A stretch of DNA of 47,318 nt from Clostridia bacterium. Lineage in GTDB: Bacteria > Bacillota > Clostridia > Acetivibrionales > STF1-152. Location of the stretch: positions 1 through 47,318 of the forward strand of contig JANQLN010000100.1 in assembly GCA_028280575.1 (NCBI GenBank), in the 5' to 3' direction. A program made the position numbers and the translations under genes. Positions within the stretch are counted from its first letter, which is position 1. Every line of letters starts with the position of its first letter. This document shows, piece after piece, positions 26,367 through 36,316 of the stretch. Below the pieces are notes generated by a model that saw only the letters and a program-made list of their open reading frames with translations, was not told the origin of the DNA and did not search any database.

Positions 26367-29300
26367 ATGGATAGGAAGAAATTTAGTGAGGATTCTAGAG
26401 TTAAAATTCCTGCCGTGCTACATTTTAAAAGATTAGGATATGAGTATCAAACTAAAAAAGTTAAAGATGATGTTATAGATAAAGGTAATAATATTTTGAA
26501 AAAAGTATTTAAAAAGTCTATTGAAAAGATAAATGGTAGAAAGTTTTCAGATGCAAAGATTGAGGAGTTAATTAAGGAAATCTGGCATTTAACAAACAAC
26601 AGCGTTGATAAAGGTGAATCATTTTTTAAGCGATTAACATTTGTAAATTCTATTAAATTGATTGACTTAGAGCATCCAAAAAATAATGATTTTAGAGTAA
26701 TTACTGAACTCCCGTATTATGGAGATAGAATAAGTTTCAGACCAGATATTACAATTTTGGTTAATGGTATTCCTTTGTCTTTTTTGGAGGTAAAAAAACC
26801 AAATAATAAAGGATATACCAATAAACATGGTGTTACTAAATATGGTATTCAAGCAGAGTTCAATCGCATGAGGGATAGACTTGGAGAATCTAGTTATATT
26901 CCATATTTTAATCAGATGCAATTGTTGACATTTAGTAATAATCAAGCGTATGATGATGGAGTTCAGGAACCTTTGCAGGGTAGTTTTTATACAACTCCAA
27001 ACTGGGAAAAAACAACTTACAATCATTTTAGAGAAGAAAGAGAAATTGCGATTTCAGAGTATTTGAGTGATGATTTCGTTGATGAAGTATTAACTGATAA
27101 TAACATTGCTTCTATTAGAAGTGATGTCGAATTTAATGATAATTTGAAAATAGATACATATACAAACAAATTCATAACATCAATGTATTCAAAAGAGAGA
27201 ATTATTTATATGATCCGATTTGGCATTGTATATGTTAATTCTTTGAGAGACGGATTAAATAAGCATATTATAAGATATCCACAGTATTTTGCATTACAAA
27301 ACTTAACTGAAAAATTGATTTCAGGAATAAAAAAAACAGTTCTTTGGCATACACAAGGAAGTGGTAAGACTGCATTTGCTTATTTTGCAACTAATGTGCT
27401 TAGAGATTATTATAGAAAAAAGAGGATTATAACAAAATTTTATTTTGTTGTTGATAGATTGGATTTGTTAAATCAAGCATCAACAGAATTTTCAAATAGA
27501 GGAATGTCTATTGCTACTATTAATTCTAAATATGATTTTGCAAAAAATCTAGCGTCTCCATCTATTACAGGAAATTCAAGTCAGCGTGGGAAATATATAG
27601 AGACAATCAATGTTGTTAATATTCAAAAGTTTTCTGAGGAATCCAAAGTTGATTTGAAATGTATGAGAGGAATTCAAAGAATCTATATCATTGATGAAGT
27701 ACATCGTGGATATAAAGAGAAAGGTGTATTTTTGGCCAACTTATTAGGAGCAGACCCAAAGGGTATTTATATTGGATTAACGGGTACACCAATTTTATCT
27801 AAAAAGAAAGAAGATGAAAATAAACAAGAAAAAACAACAAAACTTGGAACGACAGATATTTTTGAAGGGTATCTTCATAAATACTACTATAATAAATCAA
27901 TTGCAGATGGATATACTCTTAAAATCAAAAAAGAAAGCATTGCTACAAAATTTAAGAGTGATATTAAGAGATTACTTAACATAGAAGAAAACAAAGATGT
28001 TCCTGCAACAAAATGGAAAAGAGTAACTAGCTCAGACGAGTTTGTAGACCAATTATGTAGTTATATAGATGATGACTACAAACAGTTTAGAACTATTCAA
28101 AAGAATAATAAATCATTAGGATTTATGATTGTAACAACAGGTACTGAACAAGCAGAGAAAATTCAAAACTGGTTTAAAAATAATAGTGATTTGAACACAT
28201 GTTTAATTCTTCATAATGAAGAAAATAATAGTGACAAACAAGAAGAATTTAGGGGTAAGAAAAACAAAGATACTGATAAAATGGAAAGTATTTATGATGG
28301 AATGATTGTATTCCAGATGTGCATTACAGGTTTTGATGCTCCACGTTTAAAAAGGCTCTATTTACTTAGAACTATTAAAGAGCATTCTTTGTTACAAACA
28401 TTAGCAAGAGTAAACAGACCATTCAAAAAAATGAGATATGGTTATGTGGTGGATTTTGTTGATATTACAGAAGAGTATGAAGAAACAAACAGAAGGTATC
28501 TGGAAGAGCTCAAAAAAGATATTGCTGATGAGGATGATGTGACAGATATTAATGATATGTTTGTTGATGTGGAAAATATTAAGCATACTATCAAAAACTT
28601 GGAAAATGAACTCTTTACTTATATGTATAATATAGAATCTAATCTTGAAGATTTCTCCAAACAGATTCAGTTATTAGATGAGAAGACATTGCGTGAAGTC
28701 AGAGGATATATTGAAGAATATCGCAACTGTTATAATGAATTACGTATGAGTCATGAGAATGTAGATAAAATTCCTATTGATGGACTTAACAAAGCATGGT
28801 CAGAAGTATCCAATCGCATCGGTATCTTAGTTGCTGCAAGAACATTAGATAATGATAATGATGATGATGAATTTGATTTTTCACAGTTAGTAGTAGAGTT
28901 TTTACGGAATGGTGAAATGGATTTGGATTTTACGACTGAAAATGATGTTATGGAGATAGTAAATAAAATCCAAAATGCTTTTTCTGCTAGTACGGATAAA
29001 GATGATATTGCTTATAAGGAATTGTATAAGCGATATAAAGAATTAATTAGAAAGTTCAAAAATGACACGGATACCACAAGCAAAGTAAAAGCAGTATTAA
29101 AAGATTTAGATGGTCTATATTCCGAGCTTTTATTATTAAATGATAACAACAATAGTTTGACTAGTAGGTATAAAGGTGATGAGACTTGTATGAGAGTCCA
29201 CAAGAAGCTTAGAATCAGATATAATGGTCAATTTAATGAAGTACAGATTTTTGAAATAATTTCAAAAATAAAAACAGCTATGGATGATGAAATAGGACAT

Positions 29301-29444
29301 ATGCCTGACCCGACCAAGAATGTTATTATTCGCAAAATGTTAAATCATATTCGTATTATCTATAAAGAATATGGAGTAAAAGTAAGTGCAAGAATGGCAG
29401 AAGAAATTATCATATTATTTATTGAAGATAAATATAAAGACTAG
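26367..29444 (+). CDS. hsdR: Type I restriction enzyme R subunit HsdR
   Basis: The motor and nuclease subunit of a type I restriction-modification complex. 1,025 residues. The N-terminal PD-(D/E)xK nuclease shows D127 and E141-x-K143 (RPDITILVNG, then LEVKKP). The translocase has Walker A QGSGKT (330-335), DEVH (443-446) in place of the usual DEAH, GLTGTP, and motif VI region LARVNRPFKKMRYGYVVDFVD. A long helical C-terminal domain for complex assembly follows. The ATG at 26,367 has GGAAAGGTG six bases upstream. The gene is visibly more AT-rich than the housekeeping block, consistent with transfer. hsdM follows after 12 bases. Confidence 0.96.
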   Translation: MDRKKFSEDSRVKIPAVLHFKRLGYEYQTKKVKDDVIDKGNNILKKVFKKSIEKINGRKFSDAKIEELIKEIWHLTNNSVDKGESFFKRLTFVNSIKLIDLEHPKNNDFRVITELPYYGDRISFRPDITILVNGIPLSFLEVKKPNNKGYTNKHGVTKYGIQAEFNRMRDRLGESSYIPYFNQMQLLTFSNNQAYDDGVQEPLQGSFYTTPNWEKTTYNHFREEREIAISEYLSDDFVDEVLTDNNIASIRSDVEFNDNLKIDTYTNKFITSMYSKERIIYMIRFGIVYVNSLRDGLNKHIIRYPQYFALQNLTEKLISGIKKTVLWHTQGSGKTAFAYFATNVLRDYYRKKRIITKFYFVVDRLDLLNQASTEFSNRGMSIATINSKYDFAKNLASPSITGNSSQRGKYIETINVVNIQKFSEESKVDLKCMRGIQRIYIIDEVHRGYKEKGVFLANLLGADPKGIYIGLTGTPILSKKKEDENKQEKTTKLGTTDIFEGYLHKYYYNKSIADGYTLKIKKESIATKFKSDIKRLLNIEENKDVPATKWKRVTSSDEFVDQLCSYIDDDYKQFRTIQKNNKSLGFMIVTTGTEQAEKIQNWFKNNSDLNTCLILHNEENNSDKQEEFRGKKNKDTDKMESIYDGMIVFQMCITGFDAPRLKRLYLLRTIKEHSLLQTLARVNRPFKKMRYGYVVDFVDITEEYEETNRRYLEELKKDIADEDDVTDINDMFVDVENIKHTIKNLENELFTYMYNIESNLEDFSKQIQLLDEKTLREVRGYIEEYRNCYNELRMSHENVDKIPIDGLNKAWSEVSNRIGILVAARTLDNDNDDDEFDFSQLVVEFLRNGEMDLDFTTENDVMEIVNKIQNAFSASTDKDDIAYKELYKRYKELIRKFKNDTDTTSKVKAVLKDLDGLYSELLLLNDNNNSLTSRYKGDETCMRVHKKLRIRYNGQFNEVQIFEIISKIKTAMDDEIGHMPDPTKNVIIRKMLNHIRIIYKEYGVKVSARMAEEIIILFIEDKYKD

Positions 29445-29456
29445 GAGCAAACAACA

Positions 29457-31034
29457 ATGGGATACGAAGAATACTTAGACAAAGTAAAAGATATGATTAA
29501 GGACCTGAAGGCTATGTGTGCAGGTCTTGGATTAGCAAATACAGGAGATGAATACAAAATTATATCTGAGTTATTTACTTATAAATTCTTGGATGATAAA
29601 TTACAAAGAGAATATGAAAAGAAAAAAGATGAGTATGAGACCTATAATGATTTTGTTGATTTTGTAGGAGATGAATTAGCTAGAATTCCGAAGGAATGCA
29701 CAATTGATGTGATATATCAGTTGCAAAGTGAAAGTAATTTTAATATTTTATTGGATAATGCACTGGTTGAAATTAGTGAAAAGAATGCAGATATTTATTC
29801 AGTAGAGACAGCTACAGGGAATAAGAAACCATTATTTGAGCCATTAGCATCATACATTAGAGATGAAGATAAAGAATTAGAGTTAGCAAAGCGTTCTATC
29901 AATATTTTAGCTTTATATAAGTTTGATAAAATATATGATGAAGGCTGGGATTATTTTTCTGGAATATTTGAATTTTTAATTAAAGATTATAACAAAGATT
30001 CTGGAAAATATGCAGAGTATTTTACACCAGTATCTGCTGGCACAATTATGGCAGAAATTTTATATGATGATACTCCAATTGAGAGGGTTACAATTTATGA
30101 TCCTGCAGCAGGTTCTGGTACATTGCTTTTATGCATGGCCAATATGATAGGAGTAAAGAATTGTATGATTTTTAGTCAGGATATTTCCCAAAAATCATCA
30201 CAGTTTTTAAGAATGAATTTGATTTTAAATAGGTTATCAAGTTCCCTTCATAATGTTATTGAAGGAAATACTATGACAAATCCATATCATAAAGATGGCG
30301 ATGATATAAAAAGATTTGATTTCATTGTTTCAAATCCTCCATTTAACATGGATTTTAGTGCAGATGTAGAAGTAATGGAAAATGATAAATATGGAAGATT
30401 TTTTGCAGGAATTCCAAATGTTCCAGATAAAAAGAAAGAGAGTATGGCAATTTATCAAATGTTTGTGCAGCATATAATTACTTCACTAAATGAAAAAGGA
30501 AAAGCTGCGGTTGTAGTACCAACAGGGTTTATAAGCAAAACTGATAAAATTTCAAAAACAATAAGAACAAAATTGATTAAAAAGAATTGGCTTAAAGGTG
30601 TAATTAGTATGCCTAGTAATATTTTTGCCACAACAGGAACAAATGTATCTATTTTATTTATTGATAGAGATAAAAATGATGAAAATGTATTTCTAATGGA
30701 TGCTTCAAATTTAGGAAAAAAAATGAGTTTGGAGGAAGGACAAAGAACAATATTAAGTGAAGCAGAAATTAGAAAAATTATAGATTTTTTTAAACAGAAT
30801 AAAGAAGAAGAAGGTTTTTCTGTATTAGTGAATAATGAAAAAATTATAAATAATAGTTATTCTTTTAGTGCTGGACAATATTTCTCAGTTAAAGTTGAAT
30901 ATGTTGAAATTTCCCAGGTTGATTTTGAAAATAAAATTGCAATATTAAAAAATGATTTAAATGAATGTTTTACAAAAGCAAAAATATTAGAAGATAAAAT
31001 TCAGGATAGATTAGGCGGGTTAAAATATGAATAA
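29457..31034 (+). CDS. hsdM: Type I restriction enzyme M subunit HsdM
   Basis: Adenine-N6 DNA methyltransferase subunit. Of 525 residues, an N-terminal helical HsdM_N domain (about 1-150) precedes the catalytic domain. SAM-binding motif I reads DPAAGSGTLLL (from residue 215) and catalytic motif IV reads NPPF (293-296). The region DSGKYAEYFTP just before motif I is typical. A coiled C-terminal tail probably contacts HsdS. The ribosome site AGGAG overlaps the hsdR stop. It overlaps hsdS by eight bases. Confidence 0.96.
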   Translation: MGYEEYLDKVKDMIKDLKAMCAGLGLANTGDEYKIISELFTYKFLDDKLQREYEKKKDEYETYNDFVDFVGDELARIPKECTIDVIYQLQSESNFNILLDNALVEISEKNADIYSVETATGNKKPLFEPLASYIRDEDKELELAKRSINILALYKFDKIYDEGWDYFSGIFEFLIKDYNKDSGKYAEYFTPVSAGTIMAEILYDDTPIERVTIYDPAAGSGTLLLCMANMIGVKNCMIFSQDISQKSSQFLRMNLILNRLSSSLHNVIEGNTMTNPYHKDGDDIKRFDFIVSNPPFNMDFSADVEVMENDKYGRFFAGIPNVPDKKKESMAIYQMFVQHIITSLNEKGKAAVVVPTGFISKTDKISKTIRTKLIKKNWLKGVISMPSNIFATTGTNVSILFIDRDKNDENVFLMDASNLGKKMSLEEGQRTILSEAEIRKIIDFFKQNKEEEGFSVLVNNEKIINNSYSFSAGQYFSVKVEYVEISQVDFENKIAILKNDLNECFTKAKILEDKIQDRLGGLKYE

Positions 31035-32310
31035 TCTTAATTTGGGGACAGATTTATATGTAAAAGGTAGAATAGGATGGAGAGGATTAAGTAAGTCAGA
31101 GTATTTATCAGAAAGTGATTATAAAATTATTAATGCAACTGCATTGATGGATAGGTATGTTGACTGGGACAATTGTGGTTATATTTCAAAGGAAAGATAT
31201 GAAGAATCTAAGGAAATTATGCTAAAAGAGAATGATATTTTAATATCTAAGGATGGAACCTTGGGGAAAATTGGATATGTTAAAGGACTATCAAAGCCAA
31301 CAACTGTAGCATCTGGAATATTTGTATTAAGAAACACAATACCAAATAGATTAAATTTTGATTATTTGTATCACATTTTAAAGAGCAATATTTTCAAGGA
31401 TTTTATATATAGAAACAAAGCACAAGGAAGTACAATAAATCATCTTTATCAACGAGATTTAGAAAACTTTACTTTGGATTTACCAGATATTGGCATACAA
31501 GATAAAATAGCTGAAATTTTAAATGTAATTGATTCTAAAATAGCTAATAATTTCAAAATATCGGATACAGTAGATGAATTGGTAAAATCAATATACGAGT
31601 ATTGGTTTTTACAATTTGAATTTCCAGATACAAACAATAAACCATACAAATCAAATAATGGAAAAATGAAATTTAATAAAACGATAGATCGGAGAATTCC
31701 ATTTGGGTGGTCTGTCAAATCATTAGATGAATGTGTTTCAACCATTATTGATAATAGAGGAAAAACACCAAAAAAATTGGGTGGAGATTGGGTTGAAAAT
31801 GGAATAAAAGCATTATCTGCCAAAATAGTTAAAGGTGGTAGATTAATTAATTTGGAACAAGCAAATCAAGTGAGTGAAGCAATGTTTGAAAAATGGATGA
31901 CAGATAAATTGCAAGATGGAGATATTCTGATGACATCTGAAGCCCCTTTGGGGGAATTCTATTTTATGTACATAGACACACATTATTGCTTAAGCCAAAG
32001 ACTATTTGCTATAAGAAGTAATAGAGATGTAGTGTGTCCAACTTATCTTTATTATGAATTATCTGATGGCCATGGTTATTCTCAGATATTAGGGAAAAAA
32101 AGTGGCAGTACAGTTGCTGGAATTAGACAAGGGGAATTGAGAAAGATAAATATTGTTATTCCGGATGAAGAAATACAAAATAAATTTGAAAAAATAGTGT
32201 TGCCACTAATAGAAAGGAAAAGAATTGGAGAAATTGAAACATTGGAGTTAATAGAAGTAAGAAAATTTTTGTTGCCAATGTTGATGAATGGACAAATTCA
32301 AGTTAAATAA
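31027..32310 (+). CDS. hsdS: Type I restriction enzyme specificity subunit HsdS
   Basis: Sets the bipartite DNA target. The 427 residues contain two target recognition domains: the first about residues 1-145, containing GRIGWRGLSKSEY and DGTLGKIGYV, the second about 215-375, containing RGKTPKK and SEAPLGE. Each is followed by a helical spacer, with IGIQDKIAEILNVIDSKI near 153 and EIQNKFEKIVLPLIE near 380. Both halves look intact, so the enzyme should recognise a split asymmetric site. No recombination repeats or second hsdS copy are seen in the window. Confidence 0.94.
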   Translation: MNNLNLGTDLYVKGRIGWRGLSKSEYLSESDYKIINATALMDRYVDWDNCGYISKERYEESKEIMLKENDILISKDGTLGKIGYVKGLSKPTTVASGIFVLRNTIPNRLNFDYLYHILKSNIFKDFIYRNKAQGSTINHLYQRDLENFTLDLPDIGIQDKIAEILNVIDSKIANNFKISDTVDELVKSIYEYWFLQFEFPDTNNKPYKSNNGKMKFNKTIDRRIPFGWSVKSLDECVSTIIDNRGKTPKKLGGDWVENGIKALSAKIVKGGRLINLEQANQVSEAMFEKWMTDKLQDGDILMTSEAPLGEFYFMYIDTHYCLSQRLFAIRSNRDVVCPTYLYYELSDGHGYSQILGKKSGSTVAGIRQGELRKINIVIPDEEIQNKFEKIVLPLIERKRIGEIETLELIEVRKFLLPMLMNGQIQVK

Positions 32311-32630
32311 ATGTTATATAAAAAATTAAATATATAGATACTGAGCAAATAATTCTAATATATTTTAAGATAGTGATTATTAACATCGTTACATTTGAAT
32401 CACAAGATTGTTTGTGTAGAATATTATTGAGAGCATGGAGAATACAATTTGAGTTAAAAATACTACTCCCGAAAGATTCAATTAGCTTTTTTGATATATA
32501 TGAAGTGTATAATTATTATGTGTAGTAGTGAATGTTGAAAGCATAAACTATAGAAGAGTCCTGGTGTTGTATTATGATTAAAGCTAATTCGTTATTTTTA
32601 TCTACATATTGATAAAAATCAAAAAGTATT
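32311..32630. other. AT-rich gap after hsdS
   Basis: No gene, repeat or terminator is convincing here. The sequence is very AT-rich and contains only short open frames without ribosome sites. Confidence 0.6.
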
Positions 32631-32658
32631 TTGCAAAATTTATCCATTGTGATACAAT
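32631..32658 (+). promoter_or_regulatory. Promoter for the GHKL-nuclease gene
   Basis: TTGCAA and TACAAT are separated by 16 bases. It gives the gene at 32,746 a leader of about 80 bases and expression independent of hsdRMS. Confidence 0.6.
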
Positions 32659-32745
32659 ATTTTAATAGACAATATATATTCCTGAAGGTTATTATACAAA
32701 ATAATCAGTCCTGATATTATAGAATGAATGGGGTGTAGTAATATA

Positions 32746-34734
32746 ATGGGCAGGATTCAAATAGTAACAGAAGGTATTAAAAAATCGTTAGGTAAATATA
32801 ATATTGAAAATGCAATTTGTGAATATATTTGGAATGGTTTTGACGCAAAAGCAACAAAAGTTGAAATAAAATTTAATAAAAATCGATTTGGTATGGCAAC
32901 TGATTTAGCTATAATAGATAATGGATATGGTATATGCAAGGAAAAGATTGAGAAAAAATTCAAGCCTTTCTTTAAGTCTGAAAAGGAATATGATCCGAAT
33001 GAAAAAAGAGTAACCTCAGCAGTACATGGTAAAAATGGAGTAGGGAGACTGACGTTCTTTAAATTTGCTAGCAGTGCTTATTGGGAAACTATATATGAGA
33101 GCAATCAAAAGAATTATAAGTATACAATATCAATATCAGAAAATGCTTTAGAATCATATTATGCTTCAGAAGTAGAAGAAACAAATGAAAAACCAGGAAC
33201 GTTAGTTAAATTTAAATTAAAGGAAGATATTTTCTTTGATAAAATAATTGATTACATTAAAAAAGAGTTTTGCTGGTATTTGGAACTCAATAAAAAATTA
33301 AATTATACTATTCATATAAATGATTTGCAGTTAGATTATACTGATATAATTAATGATAGAGATCAATTTGAATATCTAAGTGAAAATGATAATAATTTTA
33401 AAATCCATTATGTTCAATGGAATGAAAAAATAAACAATGAATATAGTAGATACTATTTTATTAATTCTAAAGACCTTGAAGTCCATAAAGACACAACCAA
33501 GCTTAACAAAAAAGCAGATAAGTTTTATCATAGTATATATATTTATAGCAGTTTTTTTGACAAGGGTTTTCCAAAAGATAAAATTATTTCTGGTCAAATG
33601 ACTATTGGATTAAAAAAAAGTAGGATTGATGAATTGGAAGAGATGTTAGCTAACGTTAATATTTTTTTAAAAAATAAAAGGAAGCCTTTTCTTAAAGAGT
33701 ATACAGATAAATTAATAATGGAATATGAGAATGACAAAGTATTTCCAGAATTTAGCAATAGTTTAGTTGACACATATAAAAAAAATGAATTAGAAAATGT
33801 AATCAGAGAGTTGTATCAAGTGCAACCTAGAATTTTTTCTAATTTAAATAAGGTTCAGAAACCTACATTTGTAAGATTGCTAAATCTAATACTTGAAGCA
33901 GGTGAAAGTGATGGATTATTTGAGATTCTTTCTCAGATTATTGAACTTGATGAAGTGGAAAGAAATGATCTTGCTGAAGTATTAAAAATATCGAAAATGG
34001 ATAATGTTATTAAAACTATAAAGCTTGTGCAGGATAGATATAAAGCAATTTATGATTTAAGAGAAATGGTTTTTGATAAGGATATGAAAGCTAATGAGAA
34101 ATATCATTTACAGAAATTTATTGAAAAGCATTATTGGATATTTGGAGAAAAATATAATTTGGTAACAGCAGCTGAGCCGAAATTTGAGGAAGCCTTAAGA
34201 AGATATATTTATATATTAAGTGGAGATGATAAAAAGGTACAAATAGATCATCCTCATAAGAAAAAAGAAATGGATATATTTGCGGTAAGACAAAATATTA
34301 ATTCCGATTCAATTGATAATATAATTGTGGAATTGAAGCATCCTAACGTAGCACTGGGAGAAAAAGAATATAATCAAGTTAAAAAGTACATGAATGTAAT
34401 CACGCAACAAGCAGAATTTAATAGTAAAAGATCTAATTGGGATTTTATTTTAGTTGGGAATCGATTTGATAAGTATGGATATATTAATAGTGAATTTGAT
34501 AATGCTAAACAACATGGAGAAAAATCATTAGCTTTTAAGAGTGGAAATTATAAAATATATGTTAAATTGTGGAAGGAGATATTTGATGAGTTTGAAATTA
34601 GACATAATTTTATTAATGAAAGATTACAGTTAGAAAAAGAGAAATTATATTCAAACAGTAAAACAGCGGATGATATTGTTTTAAATGAAAATAACACGGC
34701 TATACAAAGTCCTGAATTTAAAATTGCTGAATGA
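32746..34734 (+). CDS. GHKL ATPase fused to a Shedu-like (DUF4263) nuclease domain
   Basis: A 662-residue two-part protein. The N-terminal GHKL/HSP90-type ATPase has all core motifs: E26 and N30 with DA (33-34) in the N box, IDNGYGI (57-63) as the G1 box, and GKNGVGR (95-101) as the G2 loop. The middle is helical. The C-terminal third has FIEKHYWIFGEKYNL, then a PD-(D/E)xK core with D510 (MDIFAV) and E529-x-K531 (VELKHP), as in DUF4263/Shedu defence nucleases. MutL/MORC-like GHKL ATPases associated with restriction systems are known. Placed directly after hsdRMS but with its own promoter, it is a probable accessory or stand-alone defence nuclease. ATG 32,728 is an alternative start. Confidence 0.83.
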   Translation: MGRIQIVTEGIKKSLGKYNIENAICEYIWNGFDAKATKVEIKFNKNRFGMATDLAIIDNGYGICKEKIEKKFKPFFKSEKEYDPNEKRVTSAVHGKNGVGRLTFFKFASSAYWETIYESNQKNYKYTISISENALESYYASEVEETNEKPGTLVKFKLKEDIFFDKIIDYIKKEFCWYLELNKKLNYTIHINDLQLDYTDIINDRDQFEYLSENDNNFKIHYVQWNEKINNEYSRYYFINSKDLEVHKDTTKLNKKADKFYHSIYIYSSFFDKGFPKDKIISGQMTIGLKKSRIDELEEMLANVNIFLKNKRKPFLKEYTDKLIMEYENDKVFPEFSNSLVDTYKKNELENVIRELYQVQPRIFSNLNKVQKPTFVRLLNLILEAGESDGLFEILSQIIELDEVERNDLAEVLKISKMDNVIKTIKLVQDRYKAIYDLREMVFDKDMKANEKYHLQKFIEKHYWIFGEKYNLVTAAEPKFEEALRRYIYILSGDDKKVQIDHPHKKKEMDIFAVRQNINSDSIDNIIVELKHPNVALGEKEYNQVKKYMNVITQQAEFNSKRSNWDFILVGNRFDKYGYINSEFDNAKQHGEKSLAFKSGNYKIYVKLWKEIFDEFEIRHNFINERLQLEKEKLYSNSKTADDIVLNENNTAIQSPEFKIAE

Positions 34735-34903
34735 TTTATATTTATACAACATATGCTTTTTAAAAAATACTACTACTGAAAAGCTTGATAATGGTTGATA
34801 TAGTGTAATTTTTTGGATTTGAAGTGAGCTTAGAAAGATTTTTTCAAAAAGAAATATAGTAGTAAAATGACGGTTGTGGTTGAAAGACGATATGATTTAC
34901 GTT

Positions 34904-34931
34904 TTGTATTGACCTTTTTTCGTGATATAAT
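34904..34931 (+). promoter_or_regulatory. Extended -10 promoter
   Basis: TATAAT at 34,926-34,931 is preceded by TGA, an extended -10. The best -35 is TTGTAT, 16 bases upstream. It serves the gene at 34,990. Confidence 0.5.
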
Positions 34932-34989
34932 TAACTCTACAAATAGCTAAATATTCACATTTCGGAGGCTTTAGGAGTGAAGAGGTAAA

Positions 34990-35826
34990 ATGCTTAGTAT
35001 TGAAGAGTATATTGCCCGAAGAAAAAAAGAAGATAGACTTAATGAATTTGATCTTGATGCACTTACTCAAAATATGAAAATCTGTGTTGATTATGTTTTT
35101 GAATACTTTAATAACTATTTGAATATTTCTGAAGCTGAAGAAAAAACAGTACTGAATAATGAAAAATTAGAGAAATATCGCAAGCAACTTCGGGATTATG
35201 AACCTGAAGTTAGAGAATGGGTTGTTGATATATATAATGAGTACGGGAAACAAATTCATAGATACATAGGAAACATTCTGAAAGAGAATGAGTTTTTCTT
35301 TTTATATAGTACTGATAGTGAATTTAGAAATGTTTCATACGATTCTTATTCACAGCTTGTTAAGAGGTTTTCGTTTCTTAAGGATCAGACAGAAATGCTT
35401 TACCTATTCATAAAAGACTATCATAGGGTACAGAGTCAAAAAAGATTTAATGTCGGAATCCCGGCTATAACTGAGGAGATAAATGATTGGATTGATAAGA
35501 CCTGGGCGAAGCATCAGGTAAACCTACTTGCGTTTTCTTATGATTGGATAAACAGTTTTTATGATAATGAGAATATATGGCCTTCAACTCATAGGAAAAA
35601 AAGCATTTATAGCTGGAGAAAATATGATTATGATTACAAACAAAAAAGTAATCTTTTTAATCTTAACTCACTATATAGAAAAATGCCGAAGAAATCTTTT
35701 ACAAAGGGAAGAAAACAGGAATTTGAGATTTTGTTCATGTATTATTGGATTCATGACATGGAAGGGGAAGACGGGTATTGGCAAAAATATTTAGAGATGG
35801 TTTTACCCGCTTTGAATAAAAAATAA
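34990..35826 (+). CDS. Conserved hypothetical protein
   Basis: The 278 residues are rich in aromatic and charged amino acids and predict mostly helices; no catalytic motif stands out. The first 60 residues (IARRKKEDRLNEFDLD, then a Tyr/Phe-rich helix) and the end (MYYWIHDMEGEDGYWQKYLEMVLPALNK) look like family blocks seen in hypothetical proteins of mobile elements. GAGG lies close upstream of the ATG. The next gene starts 33 bases later, so they are likely cotranscribed. Position between a defence nuclease and antirestriction genes leaves its role open. Confidence 0.7.
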   Translation: MLSIEEYIARRKKEDRLNEFDLDALTQNMKICVDYVFEYFNNYLNISEAEEKTVLNNEKLEKYRKQLRDYEPEVREWVVDIYNEYGKQIHRYIGNILKENEFFFLYSTDSEFRNVSYDSYSQLVKRFSFLKDQTEMLYLFIKDYHRVQSQKRFNVGIPAITEEINDWIDKTWAKHQVNLLAFSYDWINSFYDNENIWPSTHRKKSIYSWRKYDYDYKQKSNLFNLNSLYRKMPKKSFTKGRKQEFEILFMYYWIHDMEGEDGYWQKYLEMVLPALNKK

Positions 35827-35859
35827 TTAAAATGTACTTAAATAAGGGGAGTATTTATA

Positions 35860-36165
35860 ATGAAGACTCTTGAAAACAAATTTAATGTTGATATGAAAAA
35901 TATTTATTTAACTGCGAAGAAGGAACTGGGTTATAATGCGGCTCGTTTTTTGCAGTTGATATATGAAATAGGAGGTTTGCAGGCGGCAAGAATTCTTATA
36001 TCAAAAAATGATGGTACCTATGGCTTTGAAGTTTTATGGGAACATAATCGGTTAGACTTGTCAGTTGAGGCACATGTATTAAAACCAGAGTATCAGGAAT
36101 TGTTTACAGAAGATGAAAGAGGAACGTGCAGAAAACGATTAAAAGATTTCGGATATATATGTTAA
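35860..36165 (+). CDS. Conserved hypothetical protein of mobile elements
   Basis: The 101 residues include GYNAARFLQLIYEIGGLQAAR, FEVLWEHNRLDLSVEAHVL and LFTEDERGTCRKRLKDFGY. I recognise this as a widespread small domain occurring alone or attached to other proteins in Firmicutes mobile DNA, but I know of no established function. AGGGGAG lies before the ATG. A strong hairpin terminator lies about 85 bases downstream. Confidence 0.75.
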   Translation: MKTLENKFNVDMKNIYLTAKKELGYNAARFLQLIYEIGGLQAARILISKNDGTYGFEVLWEHNRLDLSVEAHVLKPEYQELFTEDERGTCRKRLKDFGYIC

Positions 36166-36248
36166 ATAGTCTAATCCTGATGTTTGCACTGAATTTGAAG
36201 TTAGACAATTAGCTGAATAATAAGTAGGAGCAAGAAACTACACAACAA

Positions 36249-36293
36249 ATGGGCGGTATATAGAAAACAAAATATATACTGCCCATATTTTTA
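36249..36293 (+). terminator. Intrinsic terminator
   Basis: ATGGGCGGTATATA (36,249-36,262) pairs with TATATACTGCCCAT (36,273-36,286) with one G-T pair, followed by a T-rich tract. Confidence 0.8.
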
Positions 36294-36316
36294 TGTAGAA
36301 GGAGGGAGGAAAATAA

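Noticed and set aside
34909..34931. TTGACC plus TATAAT as a promoter pair
   Set aside because: Only 11 bases separate them, too few for a sigma-A promoter; an extended -10 with TTGTAT fits better.
35561..35794. 77-codon frame inside the hypothetical gene at 34,990
   Set aside because: A shadow in another frame of a longer gene with a better ribosome site.
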